Shown: positions 16,040 to 26,139 of the stretch, piece after piece | Position numbering within the stretch: position 1 is the stretch's first letter | Layout of the letters: the number at the start of each line of letters is the position of its first letter | Assembly: GCF_003382275.1 (NCBI RefSeq) | Contig: NZ_QTJX01000003.1 | Span: 310,001-374,000 of the forward strand | Direction: 5' to 3' | DNA length: 64,000 bases | From: Flagellimonas nanhaiensis | GTDB lineage: Bacteria > Bacteroidota > Bacteroidia > Flavobacteriales > Flavobacteriaceae | The notes under the pieces: generated by a model | Database searches by the model: none | Told to the model about the DNA's origin: nothing | Seen by the model: the letters and a program-made list of their open reading frames with translations, nothing else | Made by a program: the position numbers and the translations under genes

Positions 16040-18130
16040 ATGAAAAGTTTTAGAACAGAAATCGAAAATCCTTTGGTTGAAAGGGACATTGTGGAACTCG
16101 AAAAGAAAATCCGTCTTTTCAGAGAAGGAAATATCGATGAAGAGAAATTCCGAAGTCTTCGTTTGGCAAGAGGGGTATATGGACAACGTCAACCCGGAGT
16201 GCAAATGGTGAGGATCAAACTTCCTTACGGGAAGGTGACCTCAAACCAATTATTGCGTATCAGTGATGTTTCTGATGAATACTCAAGAGGAAGATTGCAT
16301 ATTACCACCCGTCAAGATATCCAAATCCATTATGTCGATTTGGACAGAACTCCCGAACTCTGGGCTCAGCTTGAAAAAGACGAGGTGACTCTTCGGGAAG
16401 CTTGTGGAAATACGGTTAGAAATGTTACCGCTAGCGAAACGGCAGGAATAGATGTCAACGAGCCGTTCGATGTCTCTCCCTATGCCCAAGCGGTTTTTGA
16501 ATACTTTTTGAGAAACCCCATAGGTCAGGAAATGGGAAGAAAATTCAAAGTTTCCTTTTCTGCCAGTAATGCCGACACAGGATTGTCCTATATGCATGAT
16601 TTGGGCTTTATCGCCAAAATCAAAAATGGGGAAAGAGGCTTCAAAGTCATGTTAGGTGGAGGACTGGGGTCGCAACCCCGACATGCAGATGAGTTGTTCG
16701 ACTTCTTGCCCGCAGACCAAATTATTCCACTTATGGAGGGGGTCATCCGGGTTTTTGATCGATTCGGTGAACGAAAGAGTAGGGCGAAAGCAAGGATGAA
16801 ATTCCTTTTAAAGGATATTGGTCTGGATGGATTCAAAGCACTATTGGAAGAAGAACAATTGGCTGTTCCCAACAAAACCTATCCCATAGATTTTTCTACT
16901 TATCCAAAACCAAAAACTGTTGACGTAGAGGTTCCTGTGGTTGAAATTCAAGATTCATTGGAATTTGAACAATGGAAGTCGACCAACTTGGTTCCGCAAA
17001 AACAAGAGGGATTTGTGGCTATTGGAATCAAAGTGTTGTTGGGTGATTTCTATACGGATAAGGCCAGGAAGTTGGCCAAATTGGTTCAGGATTATGCCGC
17101 AGGTGAGATTCGCTTGTCTTTAAGACAAAACATATTGATTCCCTTTGTCAAAGAAGAATTGGTTCCGTTTTTCTACTCGGAATTGAAGAAATTAGGTTTT
17201 GCTGAAGCAGGTTATAACAAAGCCTTGGATATTACGGCCTGTCCAGGAACCGATACCTGTAACTTGGGAATTGCCAGCAGTACTGGAATTGCTGTGGAGT
17301 TAGAGCGTGTAATCAAAGCTGAATACCCACAATACATCAATAATCCCGATGTGGTCATAAAAATCAGTGGTTGTATGAATGCCTGTGGCCAGCATACCAT
17401 GGCCAACATTGGTTTTCAAGGCATGTCCATTCGCACTAAAGATAAATTGGTGGCCCCAGCACTTCAAGTGTTGCTAGGGGGAGGCAATTTTGGAAATGGT
17501 GAAGGGCGCTTTGCGGACAAAGTGGTCAAAATTCCAAGTAAAAGAGGGCCACAAGCTTTACGATTGATCTTGGACGACTACAATACCAATGGAAATGGAG
17601 CTTCGTTTGTGGATTACTATAGTGAAAAAGGAGAACAATATTTCTATGAACTCTTAAAACCACTAACCGATACGGACAACCTCACCCAAGATGATTTTAT
17701 TGACTGGGGCAACGAGGAAAAATATAAGAAAGAGATAGGCATTGGCGAGTGTGCTGGCGTGATTGTTGACTTGGTGGCCACACTTTTCTTCGAAAGCCAG
17801 GAAAAAATAGACAATGCCAAGGAAGCACTGGATAACGAAAAGTGGGCGGCAAGTATCTATTATTCTTACCAATCTATAGTTAATTCTGCCAAGGCATTGC
17901 TTACAGCGGAAAAAGTAAAGACCAATACCCATGCAAGCATCATTCGTGATTTTGACAGGCTGTATGTGGAATCTGGAAAAATCATAATCGAAGATGGATT
18001 TGAAAATTTAGCACTACAGTTAAACAAAAATGAACCTTCAAGGGAATTTGCCCAAGACTATTTGGAAGATGCCAAAAAGGTATTGAAGCAACTGGAAGCT
18101 TATAGAAAATTAGAATTGGAACATGCGTAA
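16040..18130 (+). CDS. ferredoxin-type sulfite/nitrite reductase with C-terminal HEPN-like domain
   Basis: A 696-residue siroheme reductase. Two ferredoxin-like/siroheme repeats span residues 20-540. The 4Fe-4S and siroheme cysteines are Cys401 and Cys407 (TACPGTDTCNLG) and Cys445 and Cys449 (KISGCMNACGQH). It most likely reduces sulfite to sulfide, because it sits between cysN and the siroheme gene cobA; the same fold also serves nitrite reductases. After a linker with GIGECAG (566-573), residues about 585-690 are helical and HEPN-like (EKIDNAKEALDNEKWAASIYYSYQ begins it), an unusual addition to a sulfite reductase. The stop overlaps cobA by 8 bp. Confidence 0.9.
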   Translation: MKSFRTEIENPLVERDIVELEKKIRLFREGNIDEEKFRSLRLARGVYGQRQPGVQMVRIKLPYGKVTSNQLLRISDVSDEYSRGRLHITTRQDIQIHYVDLDRTPELWAQLEKDEVTLREACGNTVRNVTASETAGIDVNEPFDVSPYAQAVFEYFLRNPIGQEMGRKFKVSFSASNADTGLSYMHDLGFIAKIKNGERGFKVMLGGGLGSQPRHADELFDFLPADQIIPLMEGVIRVFDRFGERKSRAKARMKFLLKDIGLDGFKALLEEEQLAVPNKTYPIDFSTYPKPKTVDVEVPVVEIQDSLEFEQWKSTNLVPQKQEGFVAIGIKVLLGDFYTDKARKLAKLVQDYAAGEIRLSLRQNILIPFVKEELVPFFYSELKKLGFAEAGYNKALDITACPGTDTCNLGIASSTGIAVELERVIKAEYPQYINNPDVVIKISGCMNACGQHTMANIGFQGMSIRTKDKLVAPALQVLLGGGNFGNGEGRFADKVVKIPSKRGPQALRLILDDYNTNGNGASFVDYYSEKGEQYFYELLKPLTDTDNLTQDDFIDWGNEEKYKKEIGIGECAGVIVDLVATLFFESQEKIDNAKEALDNEKWAASIYYSYQSIVNSAKALLTAEKVKTNTHASIIRDFDRLYVESGKIIIEDGFENLALQLNKNEPSREFAQDYLEDAKKVLKQLEAYRKLELEHA

Positions 18131-18908
18131 GGGAAAATTAACAGTGGTGGGCGCAGGTCCAGGAGATGTAGATTTGCTTACCCTTAAAGGGGTCAAGACA
18201 TTGCAGGGTGCAGATGTTGTATTGTATGATGCCCTTGTGGATGTGGAGCTTTTGGAACATGCCCAAAATGCCGAAAAAATATTTGTTGGCAAACGCAAAG
18301 GCTGTTATGCGTACCAACAAGACCAAATCAATGAATTGATTGTGCAAAGAGCTGTTCAGGGATTGCATGTGGTTAGATTAAAGGGTGGAGACCCCTTTGT
18401 TTTTGGAAGAGGTGCTGAGGAAATGGAATATGCGGCAACCCATGGAATTGAAGTCGCCGTAGTTCCAGGAATTTCTTCTTCAGTTGCCGTGCCTGCGTCG
18501 CAGCATATACCAGTGACTAAAAGAGGTTCTTCTGAAAGCTTTTGGGTGATTACAGGAACTACAAAAGAACATAAGCTTTCCACCGATGTGGCACTCGCTG
18601 CAAAATCTAGCGCTACAGTTGTCATTTTAATGGGCATGTCCAAATTGGGAGAAATCATGAATCTTTTTAAAAAAGAGGGAAAATCCGAAGTACCTGTGTC
18701 CATTATCCAGAATGGAACCAGAGACAATGAAAAAATAGGAATTGGTACTGTTGCTTCTATTGAGTACAAGGCAAGGGAGCAGCAGTTATCCAATCCTGCT
18801 ATAATTATTATAGGCGAAGTGGTCAGCCACCGCCAAAGTATCCTTGATATTCAAAAAGAATACCAGCAACAGGGAAAAGAATTGTTTGAAAAAGTACAAA
18901 TCCACTAA
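18123..18908 (+). CDS. cobA: uroporphyrinogen-III C-methyltransferase
   Basis: A 261-residue SAM-dependent methyltransferase that makes precorrin-2, the first step towards siroheme. Signatures are VGAGPGDVDLLTLKGVK at the N-terminus and VRLKGGDPFVFGRGAEE in the middle, with VPGISSSVAVPA after it. It is coupled by overlap to the sulfite reductase gene that needs siroheme. No CysG-type dehydrogenase/chelatase domain is fused, so those steps must be encoded elsewhere. Confidence 0.95.
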   Translation: MRKGKLTVVGAGPGDVDLLTLKGVKTLQGADVVLYDALVDVELLEHAQNAEKIFVGKRKGCYAYQQDQINELIVQRAVQGLHVVRLKGGDPFVFGRGAEEMEYAATHGIEVAVVPGISSSVAVPASQHIPVTKRGSSESFWVITGTTKEHKLSTDVALAAKSSATVVILMGMSKLGEIMNLFKKEGKSEVPVSIIQNGTRDNEKIGIGTVASIEYKAREQQLSNPAIIIIGEVVSHRQSILDIQKEYQQQGKELFEKVQIH

Positions 18909-18942
18909 GGTTGAGTTTGTCTTGACCGTTTAAAGAAAAACT

Positions 18943-20004
18943 ATGATAAAGACAGATATACTTATAATCGGAGCTGGTCCAACAGGGCTGTTCACTGTGT
19001 TTGAAGCCGGTTTGTTAAAGCTGAAATGTCATCTTATAGATGCTTTGCCTCAACCTGGGGGGCAATGTTCAGAGATCTATCCCAAGAAACCTATTTATGA
19101 TATCCCGGCCTATCCGGAAATCCTTGCGGGGGATTTGGTGGATAGATTAATGGAACAGATTAAACCTTTTGAGCCAGGATTTACACTGGGCGAAAGAGCA
19201 GATGCTTTGGAAAAACAAGATGATGGTTCCTTTATTGTAACCACAAACAAAGGAACAAAACACCATGCATCTGTAGTGGTTATCGCAGGTGGACTGGGTT
19301 CTTTTGAACCAAGAAAACCCTTGATTTCCAATATTTCTGATTTTGAAGACAAAGGGGTGGCCTATATGATCAAAGACCCGGAAGTATATCGAAATAAAAA
19401 AGTTGTCATAGCCGGAGGAGGCGATTCAGCATTGGATTGGGCTATTTATTTGGCAGATGTGGCCTCAGAAGTTTCACTGGTACACAGACGAAATGAGTTC
19501 AGGGGAGCCCTAGATTCAGTGGAAAAAGCATCCGAGTTGGCCAAATTGGGAAAAATCCAATTATTTACTGAAGCAGAAGTAAAGGAATTGCATGGCGAAA
19601 ACGAACTTAAGGCCGTGGTGCTAAAGCATAACGATGAAACTAAGGAACCAACTTATGTTGAAACAGATAACTTTATTCCTTTGTTTGGGCTTTCACCAAA
19701 ATTGGGACCAATTGGGAACTGGGGTCTTGAAATCGAGAAAAACGCCATCAAAGTGAACAATGCCAAGGATTATCAGACCAACATTCCTGGTGTTTTTGCC
19801 ATTGGAGATGTCAATACCTATCCAGGAAAACTTAAATTGATTCTATCCGGATTCCACGAAGCTGCGGTAATGTGTCAATTTGCCTATCAAATTATAAACC
19901 CTGATAAACGTTTTGTGATGAAGTACACTACGGTGGGTGGTATCCAAGGCTTTGATGGTTCCAAAAGGGAAGCAAAAAAAGAAGTGGTGCAAAGTATAGC
20001 CTAA
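18943..20004 (+). CDS. thioredoxin reductase-like ferredoxin-NADP reductase
   Basis: A 353-residue FAD/NAD(P) oxidoreductase of the type 2 ferredoxin-NADP reductase (YumC-like) family. The FAD motif is IIGAGPTGLFTVFEAGL near the N-terminus and the NAD(P) motif VIAGGGDSALDWAI is mid-chain, ending with GVFAIGDVNTYPGKLKLI. The CxxC pair of true thioredoxin reductases is absent. As the last gene of the cys operon it probably reduces the ferredoxin that feeds the sulfite reductase. Confidence 0.9.
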   Translation: MIKTDILIIGAGPTGLFTVFEAGLLKLKCHLIDALPQPGGQCSEIYPKKPIYDIPAYPEILAGDLVDRLMEQIKPFEPGFTLGERADALEKQDDGSFIVTTNKGTKHHASVVVIAGGLGSFEPRKPLISNISDFEDKGVAYMIKDPEVYRNKKVVIAGGGDSALDWAIYLADVASEVSLVHRRNEFRGALDSVEKASELAKLGKIQLFTEAEVKELHGENELKAVVLKHNDETKEPTYVETDNFIPLFGLSPKLGPIGNWGLEIEKNAIKVNNAKDYQTNIPGVFAIGDVNTYPGKLKLILSGFHEAAVMCQFAYQIINPDKRFVMKYTTVGGIQGFDGSKREAKKEVVQSIA

Positions 20005-20029
20005 AAGTTTTAGGGTATCTGAGTTAGTC

Positions 20030-20062
20030 AAACCTTCCTATGTTTTAACTTGGGAAGGTTTT
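20030..20062 (+). terminator. probable terminator of the cys operon
   Basis: AAACCTTCC (20030-20038) pairs with GGAAGGTTT (20053-20061). The T-run is only four bases. Confidence 0.5.
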
Positions 20063-20086
20063 AATGTTATAAAAAAGGGATGAAAG

Positions 20087-20117
20087 TTGTTTTTAACGCC
20101 AAAGAGTGGTTATTTTG
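20087..20117 (+). promoter_or_regulatory. promoter before the metH riboswitch
   Basis: TTG (20087-20089), 20 nt, then TTATTTTG (20110-20117), one base off TAnnTTTG. It lies 27 nt before the aptamer. Confidence 0.45.
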
Positions 20118-20144
20118 TCCCTCAGTTCATAAAAATAATTGAAA

Positions 20145-20287
20145 GTTATCAAGAAAGGCGGAGGGATTGGACCCTGTGAAGCCTTAGCAACCCTCGACTT
20201 CGAGAAGGTGCTACATTCTACCCTGTCCTGAATTGATTTCAGGACCTCATGGAGGAAAAAACCAACCATGATTTGGGGAAGGATAAC
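20145..20287 (+). promoter_or_regulatory. SAM-I (S-box) riboswitch upstream of metH, with enlarged P4
   Basis: The core is the same as at 6055: GTTATC, AAGAAAGGCGGAGGGA, GACCC, TGAAGCCTTAGCAACC, CTCG-ACTT-CGAG as P3, and AAGGTGCTA, closed by GATAAC at 20282-20287. The P4 region is about 40 nt longer than in the first copy and contains its own hairpin GTCCTGAA-TTGAT-TTCAGGAC. ACCCC-AACAAT-GGGGT (20339-20354), 12 nt before the metH start, may belong to the expression platform. It controls methionine synthase and metF. Confidence 0.93.
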
Positions 20288-20366
20288 ACGGGTAATTGCT
20301 GTTCAACAGTATTTCTTCTATTTTTCTTGATATTATTAACCCCAACAATGGGGTGTTTGTGCTATT

Positions 20367-21365
20367 ATGGATATTAAAGACATATTACAAGAACGTATTT
20401 TGGTATTGGATGGAGCTATGGGCACCATGCTGCAACGCTATAAATTTGAGGAGGAAGACTTTAGGGGAGATCGGTTTAAGGATTGGGAACATCCACTTAA
20501 GGGAAACAATGATTTGTTGTCCCTGACCCAACCTGAAGCTATTGCTGAGGTCCATAGAAAATATTTTGAGGCTGGAGCGGACATTGTAGAAACCAATACT
20601 TTCTCCGGAACTTCCATTGCAATGGCTGATTATCATATGCAAGACTTGGTATACGAACTCAACTACGAATCCGCAAAGATTGCCAAAAAAGTAGCTGATG
20701 AATTCACTGCAAAAGAACCCCAAAAACCAAGGTTTGTCGCTGGGAGTATTGGCCCAACAAACAAAACGGCCAGTATGTCTCCAGATGTCAACGACCCAGG
20801 CTTTAGAGCTGTTTCTTTTGATGAGCTAAGGTTGGCTTACAAAGAACAGGTTGAGGCCCTATTGGATGGTGGAGCCGATTTGCTCTTGGTGGAAACTATT
20901 TTTGACACCCTAAACGCCAAAGCAGCTTTATTTGCCATTGAAGAAGTAAAGGAAGAACGAAATATAGACGTTCCCATTATGGTCAGTGGAACCATTACAG
21001 ATGCATCCGGAAGAACTTTGTCTGGGCAAACTGCTGAAGCATTTCTGATTTCCATTTCCCATATTCCAATTCTTTCTGTTGGATTCAATTGCGCCTTGGG
21101 TGCCAAACAATTGGTTCCCCATTTGGAAGTGGTTTCGGCAAAAACCGGATATGCTGTTTCCGCCCATCCCAATGCTGGATTGCCCAATGCGTTTGGTGAA
21201 TACGATGAAACCCCAGAGCAAATGGCCGCCCAGATTAAGGAATATGTAGAAAAAGGTTTGGTAAACATTGTGGGAGGATGCTGTGGAACTACCCCTGAGC
21301 ACATCAAGGAAATTGCCAATATAGTAAAGGAATATCAACCCCGAAAACTAGTTGTTCCAGCATAA
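20367..21365 (+). CDS. metH: methionine synthase, homocysteine-binding subunit (MetH N-terminal part)
   Basis: A 332-residue homocysteine S-methyltransferase domain matching residues 1-330 of full MetH. It begins [21 protein letters not shown]; the zinc cysteines are in [10 protein letters not shown] and [13 protein letters not shown]. It should supply the zinc-bound homocysteine to the folate/B12 protein encoded next. The TAA is followed by one codon and then the ATG of the second protein in the same frame. Confidence 0.94.
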   Translation: MDIKDILQERILVLDGAMGTMLQRYKFEEEDFRGDRFKDWEHPLKGNNDLLSLTQPEAIAEVHRKYFEAGADIVETNTFSGTSIAMADYHMQDLVYELNYESAKIAKKVADEFTAKEPQKPRFVAGSIGPTNKTASMSPDVNDPGFRAVSFDELRLAYKEQVEALLDGGADLLLVETIFDTLNAKAALFAIEEVKEERNIDVPIMVSGTITDASGRTLSGQTAEAFLISISHIPILSVGFNCALGAKQLVPHLEVVSAKTGYAVSAHPNAGLPNAFGEYDETPEQMAAQIKEYVEKGLVNIVGGCCGTTPEHIKEIANIVKEYQPRKLVVPA

Positions 21366-21368
21366 TTT

Positions 21369-24062
21369 ATGACTAAGCAAGAAAGATATTTGAAGCTCAG
21401 TGGCCTGGAACCTTTGGTCATTACCCCAGAAAGCAATTTCATCAATGTGGGGGAACGGACCAATGTGGCCGGCTCCAAAAAATTTCTTCGCCTGATCAAG
21501 GAAGAGAAATTTGAGGAAGCCTTGGATGTGGCAAGACATCAGGTGGAAGGAGGTGCCCAAATCATTGATATTAACATGGATGATGGCCTTATTGATGGTA
21601 AGCGGGCCATGGTCAAGTTTTTGAATCTCATTGTAGCTGAACCGGACATCGCACGTGTGCCCATCATGATAGATAGCTCCAAATGGGAAATCATTGAGGC
21701 GGCACTTCAGGTAGTACAAGGAAAATGTGTAGTGAATTCTATCAGCCTAAAAGAAGGAGAAGATGAGTTCATTCGTCAGGCAAAATTGATTAAGCGTTAT
21801 GGAGCTGCGGTAATTGTAATGGCCTTCGATGAAATCGGTCAGGCAGATAACTATCAAAGAAGGATTGAAATTGCAGAGCGGTCGTACAAAATATTGGTTG
21901 ATAAAGTCAACTTCGCACCAGAAGATATCATATTCGACCTGAATATTTTTCCTGTGGCCACAGGCATGGAAGAACATCGAAGAAACGCCCTGGATTTCAT
22001 TGAGGGAACAAAATGGGTGCGTGAAAATTTGCCATACTGCAGTGTTAGTGGTGGAGTAAGTAACGTTTCTTTTTCTTTTAGAGGGAACAATCCGGTAAGG
22101 GAAGCTATGCATTCTGTATTCCTGTATCATGCTATTAAGGCAGGCATGAATATAGGAATCGTAAACCCAGCTTTGCTGGAAGTCTATGATGATATCCCGA
22201 AGGATTTGTTGGAGCATGTAGAAGATGTAATCCTGGATAGAAGGGATGATGCCACAGAAAGACTGTTGGAGTTTGCGGAAACAGTTGTTGGAAAGTCCAA
22301 GGAGAACAAAGTAGACCTTTCCTGGAGAGAAGAACCTTTGCAAGAACGTATTACACGGGCCTTGGTAAAGGGCATTGATCAGTTTATTGTTGAAGATGTC
22401 GAAGAGGCAAGACTTCAAGCTTCGAGACCTTTGGAGGTCATTGAAGGCAATTTAATGACAGGAATGAACGTGGTTGGCGACTTGTTCGGTAGCGGAAAAA
22501 TGTTCTTACCGCAAGTAGTGAAATCCGCCAGGGTCATGAAAAAGGCAGTTGCCTATCTCACCCCTTATATTGAAGAATCCAAAGACTCCAATGCTTCGGC
22601 AGCGGGTAAAATATTGATGGCGACCGTTAAGGGAGATGTTCATGATATTGGAAAGAACATCGTAAGCGTGGTCCTGGCCTGTAACAATTACGAAATTGTG
22701 GATTTAGGGGTGATGGTCCCTCCGGAGATCATTATTCAAAAAGCCAAGGAAGAGCAAGTGGATATTATTGGCTTGAGCGGGTTGATAACTCCCTCTTTGG
22801 ACGAAATGGTCTTTTTGGCCAAAGAAATGGAACGTCAAAATTTTGATGTACCCTTGTTGATAGGTGGGGCAACAACTAGTAAGGCACATACAGCAGTTAA
22901 GATTGACCCACAGTACAGCCAGTCCGTGGTTCATGTAAATGATGCCTCAAGAGCCGTAACCGTTGTGGGTGACCTGCTTCAGAAAGAAACTTCGGATACC
23001 TATAAAAAATCCATCAAACTGGATTATGAAAGTTTTAGGGACAGATTTTTAAATAGATCCAAACAAAAAGAATATTTGAGTTTAAAGGAAGCCAGAACCA
23101 ACAAGTTGAAACTGGATTGGGACAGTTCTGACATCAAAAAACCAAGTACTTTGGGAATACAAGTTTGGGATGAGTTTGATTTGAAAAAACTGGTTGATTT
23201 TATCGATTGGACCCCTTTCTTCAGAAGTTGGGACCTTCATGGTAGATATCCTAACATCCTAAAGGATGAGGTTGTGGGGAAACAAGCAACAGAGCTTTTT
23301 GATGATGCTCAAACCATGCTGCAAAAAATATTTAATGAAGATTTACTTAAGGCGAAGGCTGTTTTTGGGTTGTTTCCCGCAAATCAAGTTGAAGATGATG
23401 ATATTGAAGTCGATGTAGGTCCGAGCAATGAAAATTCGGAACAACCTCAATTTGTTTTCAGAACACTGCGCCAACAGCTTAAAAAACGAGATGGGGTCCC
23501 AAATTTAGCATTGGCCGATTTTATTGCTCCAAAAGACTCGGGAATTCAGGATTATGTTGGGTGCTTTTGTGTAACAACGGGCTTTGGTACCCAAGAGCTG
23601 GCCAAAGATTTTGAACGTGAGCATGATGATTACAGTGCCATTATGATAAAAGCCTTGGCGGATCGTTTAGCCGAAGCCTTTGCGGAATATCTCCATAAGG
23701 AGGTGCGAATCAAACATTGGGGCTATTCTCAAGAGGAGAACCTAACCAACGATGATTTGATTGATGAAAAATATCGAGGTATCCGTCCAGCACCGGGTTA
23801 TCCAGCGTGCCCCGATCACTTGGAAAAACTCTCTATCTGGAAGTTGTTGGAAGTGGAGGAAAAAATTGGGGTGAAATTGACAGAAAGTTTGGCCATGTGG
23901 CCTGCGGCCAGTGTCAGTGGATATTATTTTGCCCATCCGAAGGCCAAATATTTTGGATTGGGAAAAATACAGCAAGATCAAGTAAAGGATTTTGCCAAGA
24001 GAAAAGGAATCAAAGAGGAGGAGGCCCAAAAATGGCTTGCACCTAATATTGTTGAAGTGTAG
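21369..24062 (+). CDS. metH: methionine synthase, folate-, cobalamin- and SAM-binding part
   Basis: An 897-residue protein with the remaining MetH domains in order: pterin-binding (about 15-280; [18 protein letters not shown]), cobalamin cap and Rossmann domain (about 350-560; the ligand motif DVHDIGKN and [11 protein letters not shown] are intact) and C-terminal reactivation domain ([33 protein letters not shown]). With the preceding 332-residue protein it makes a complete B12-dependent methionine synthase. Together they are about as long as single-chain MetH. metF follows after 2 bp. Confidence 0.96.
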   Translation: MTKQERYLKLSGLEPLVITPESNFINVGERTNVAGSKKFLRLIKEEKFEEALDVARHQVEGGAQIIDINMDDGLIDGKRAMVKFLNLIVAEPDIARVPIMIDSSKWEIIEAALQVVQGKCVVNSISLKEGEDEFIRQAKLIKRYGAAVIVMAFDEIGQADNYQRRIEIAERSYKILVDKVNFAPEDIIFDLNIFPVATGMEEHRRNALDFIEGTKWVRENLPYCSVSGGVSNVSFSFRGNNPVREAMHSVFLYHAIKAGMNIGIVNPALLEVYDDIPKDLLEHVEDVILDRRDDATERLLEFAETVVGKSKENKVDLSWREEPLQERITRALVKGIDQFIVEDVEEARLQASRPLEVIEGNLMTGMNVVGDLFGSGKMFLPQVVKSARVMKKAVAYLTPYIEESKDSNASAAGKILMATVKGDVHDIGKNIVSVVLACNNYEIVDLGVMVPPEIIIQKAKEEQVDIIGLSGLITPSLDEMVFLAKEMERQNFDVPLLIGGATTSKAHTAVKIDPQYSQSVVHVNDASRAVTVVGDLLQKETSDTYKKSIKLDYESFRDRFLNRSKQKEYLSLKEARTNKLKLDWDSSDIKKPSTLGIQVWDEFDLKKLVDFIDWTPFFRSWDLHGRYPNILKDEVVGKQATELFDDAQTMLQKIFNEDLLKAKAVFGLFPANQVEDDDIEVDVGPSNENSEQPQFVFRTLRQQLKKRDGVPNLALADFIAPKDSGIQDYVGCFCVTTGFGTQELAKDFEREHDDYSAIMIKALADRLAEAFAEYLHKEVRIKHWGYSQEENLTNDDLIDEKYRGIRPAPGYPACPDHLEKLSIWKLLEVEEKIGVKLTESLAMWPAASVSGYYFAHPKAKYFGLGKIQQDQVKDFAKRKGIKEEEAQKWLAPNIVEV

Positions 24063-24064
24063 CA

Positions 24065-25018
24065 ATGAAAGTAACCGAACACATAAAAAAAGCTAAAGGC
24101 GAAACACTATTCACTTTTGAAATTATTCCGCCGGTAAAGGGAAAAAATATCAAGGAACTCTATGACAACATAGACCCATTGATGGAATTTAAACCCCCTT
24201 TTATTGATGTTACCACATCTCGTGAAGAGTATATTTATATTGATAGGGATGGTCTTTTGGACAAAAAACTGACCCGAATGAGACCTGGAACTTTGGGCAT
24301 ATGCGCTTCCATTAAGCATAAGTATGATGTGGATACCGTTCCCCATGTGCTCTGCGGTGGTTTCACTAAAGAGGAAACGGAATATCTATTGGTGGATTGT
24401 CATTATTTGGGAATCAACAATGTAATGGCTTTGCGAGGTGATGCCATGAAAGAGGAAAAATATTTTGAACCAACCAAAGGAGGGCATAAGTACGCTTCTG
24501 ATTTGGTTGGGCAAATTCGCAATTTAAACCAAGGGAATTATCTCCATGAAGTAATTGAAACAGACAATTGTCCGGATTTTTGCGTCGGCGTTGCTGGGTA
24601 TCCAGAAAAGCACATGGAAGCCCCATCCATAAAATCAGATTTGAAACGCTTGAAGCATAAAGTGGACCTTGGAGCTAACTATGTGGTTACCCAAATGTTC
24701 TTTGATAATAATAAGTTCTTTGAATTTGTGGATGAAGCAAGAAAAATGGGAATAGACGTTCCAATTATACCGGGAATAAAGCCCATTGCGGTAAAAAGAC
24801 ATTTGCAATTGCTGCCACAAGTTTTTAGGGTAGATATTCCCCAAGACCTGGTTGATGCCGTGGAAGCGTGCAAAAACAACAAAGAAGTAAGACAGGTTGG
24901 GGTAGAGTGGTGTATCCAACAATCAAAGGAATTAAAGGAGGCTGGTGTGCCGGTATTGCATTACTATTCCATGGGGAAATCTGATAATATCAAGGCCATA
25001 GCCCAAGAGGTTTTTTAA
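24065..25018 (+). CDS. metF: 5,10-methylenetetrahydrofolate reductase
   Basis: A 317-residue FAD enzyme that makes the methyl-folate used by MetH. It opens ETLFTFEIIPPVKGKNIKELY, contains NNVMALRGDAMKE (the folate/FAD loop) and ends GVPVLHYYSMGKSDNI, as MetF proteins do. It is the last enzyme gene of the SAM-I controlled metH unit. Confidence 0.95.
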   Translation: MKVTEHIKKAKGETLFTFEIIPPVKGKNIKELYDNIDPLMEFKPPFIDVTTSREEYIYIDRDGLLDKKLTRMRPGTLGICASIKHKYDVDTVPHVLCGGFTKEETEYLLVDCHYLGINNVMALRGDAMKEEKYFEPTKGGHKYASDLVGQIRNLNQGNYLHEVIETDNCPDFCVGVAGYPEKHMEAPSIKSDLKRLKHKVDLGANYVVTQMFFDNNKFFEFVDEARKMGIDVPIIPGIKPIAVKRHLQLLPQVFRVDIPQDLVDAVEACKNNKEVRQVGVEWCIQQSKELKEAGVPVLHYYSMGKSDNIKAIAQEVF

Positions 25019-25038
25019 TTTTCCTACTTTAGCGCCTC

Positions 25039-26139
25039 ATGAAGCACCTACTGTACTTGTTTCTATTGGCATGTAGCATGTTGGGGTATTCCCAGGAAAA
25101 AGAAATTGCCCCAAAATATGTACTGGATGTCAGTCAGTTTTATGGTTCCATTCTATTGCACAACACTGATATTTCCCACCTAATTGCCAATCACCCAGGA
25201 GGCATTATTCTTGGATTTAACAGAAAAAGGTTTGGGCAAGAAACATGGGAAGCTGACTATGGTTATCCAGATACCGGTTTTTCTTTTGTGTATCAGGATA
25301 TGAACAATTCCACCCTCGGGAAGAATTATGGACTGTATGCGCACTACAACTTTTACTTTTTCAAAAGAAATCTTCAGGTTCGTGTGGCACAGGGTGTAGC
25401 CTACAATACCAATCCCTACGATAAAAACGAGAATTTTAGGAACAATGCCTACGGCACCCATCTGTTGAGTACAACCATGGCCATGTTGAACTATCAAAAG
25501 GAAAACCTGTTTGCGGGGTTGGGTATAAAAGCAGGGATTTCATTGATCCATTATTCCAACGCAAACTTTAAGGCTCCCAACACTTCAACCAATACCATGG
25601 CATTGAATGTAGGGTTGACCTATGATTTGGATGGTGGGGAAACCTACGAGTTCTTGAAACCTGAAAAAGGCGAGAAAATTACCGAACCTATTCGGTTTAA
25701 TTTGGCCTTGCGAGGGGGAGTAAATGAAAGTGATGTAATAAATTCTGGACGGTATGGATTTTGGATATTTTCGGCGTATGCGGATAAACGGTTGGGAAGA
25801 AAAAGTGCCATTCAATTTGGAACAGATGTCTTTTTCTCCAATTTTCTGAAAGAACTCATTCGATTTCAATCTACCTCATTTCCAGAATTGGATGTGGAAC
25901 CAGATGCAGACTTTAAACGATTGGGATTATTTGTGGGGCATGAACTCTTTATCAATAAAATGAGCATTGAGACCCAATTGGGATACTATGTATACTATCC
26001 TTTTGATTTTGAAGGTCGGATGTACAATAGAATTGGACTAAAGCGGTACTTTGGAGATAAGTTTTTTGGAGCTATCACCTTGAAATCCCATGGAGCCAAG
26101 GCGGAAGCCGTTGAATTTGGAATAGGAATACGTTTATGA
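25039..26139 (+). CDS. acyloxyacyl hydrolase / PagL-like outer-membrane protein
   Basis: A 366-residue secreted protein with a signal peptide ending near YSQEKE and many alternating aromatic strands suggesting an outer-membrane barrel. LIHYSNANFKAPNTSTN recalls the catalytic His-x-Ser of PagL-type lipid A deacylases, which trim fatty chains from lipid A. The assignment rests on that motif and overall pattern. It starts 20 bp after metF but its function is unrelated to methionine. The stop overlaps the next gene by 4 bp. Confidence 0.72.
   Translation: MKHLLYLFLLACSMLGYSQEKEIAPKYVLDVSQFYGSILLHNTDISHLIANHPGGIILGFNRKRFGQETWEADYGYPDTGFSFVYQDMNNSTLGKNYGLYAHYNFYFFKRNLQVRVAQGVAYNTNPYDKNENFRNNAYGTHLLSTTMAMLNYQKENLFAGLGIKAGISLIHYSNANFKAPNTSTNTMALNVGLTYDLDGGETYEFLKPEKGEKITEPIRFNLALRGGVNESDVINSGRYGFWIFSAYADKRLGRKSAIQFGTDVFFSNFLKELIRFQSTSFPELDVEPDADFKRLGLFVGHELFINKMSIETQLGYYVYYPFDFEGRMYNRIGLKRYFGDKFFGAITLKSHGAKAEAVEFGIGIRL

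Noticed and set aside
21747..22418. 223-codon minus-strand open frame
   Set aside because: It lies inside the folate/B12 part of methionine synthase, which is well conserved on the plus strand.
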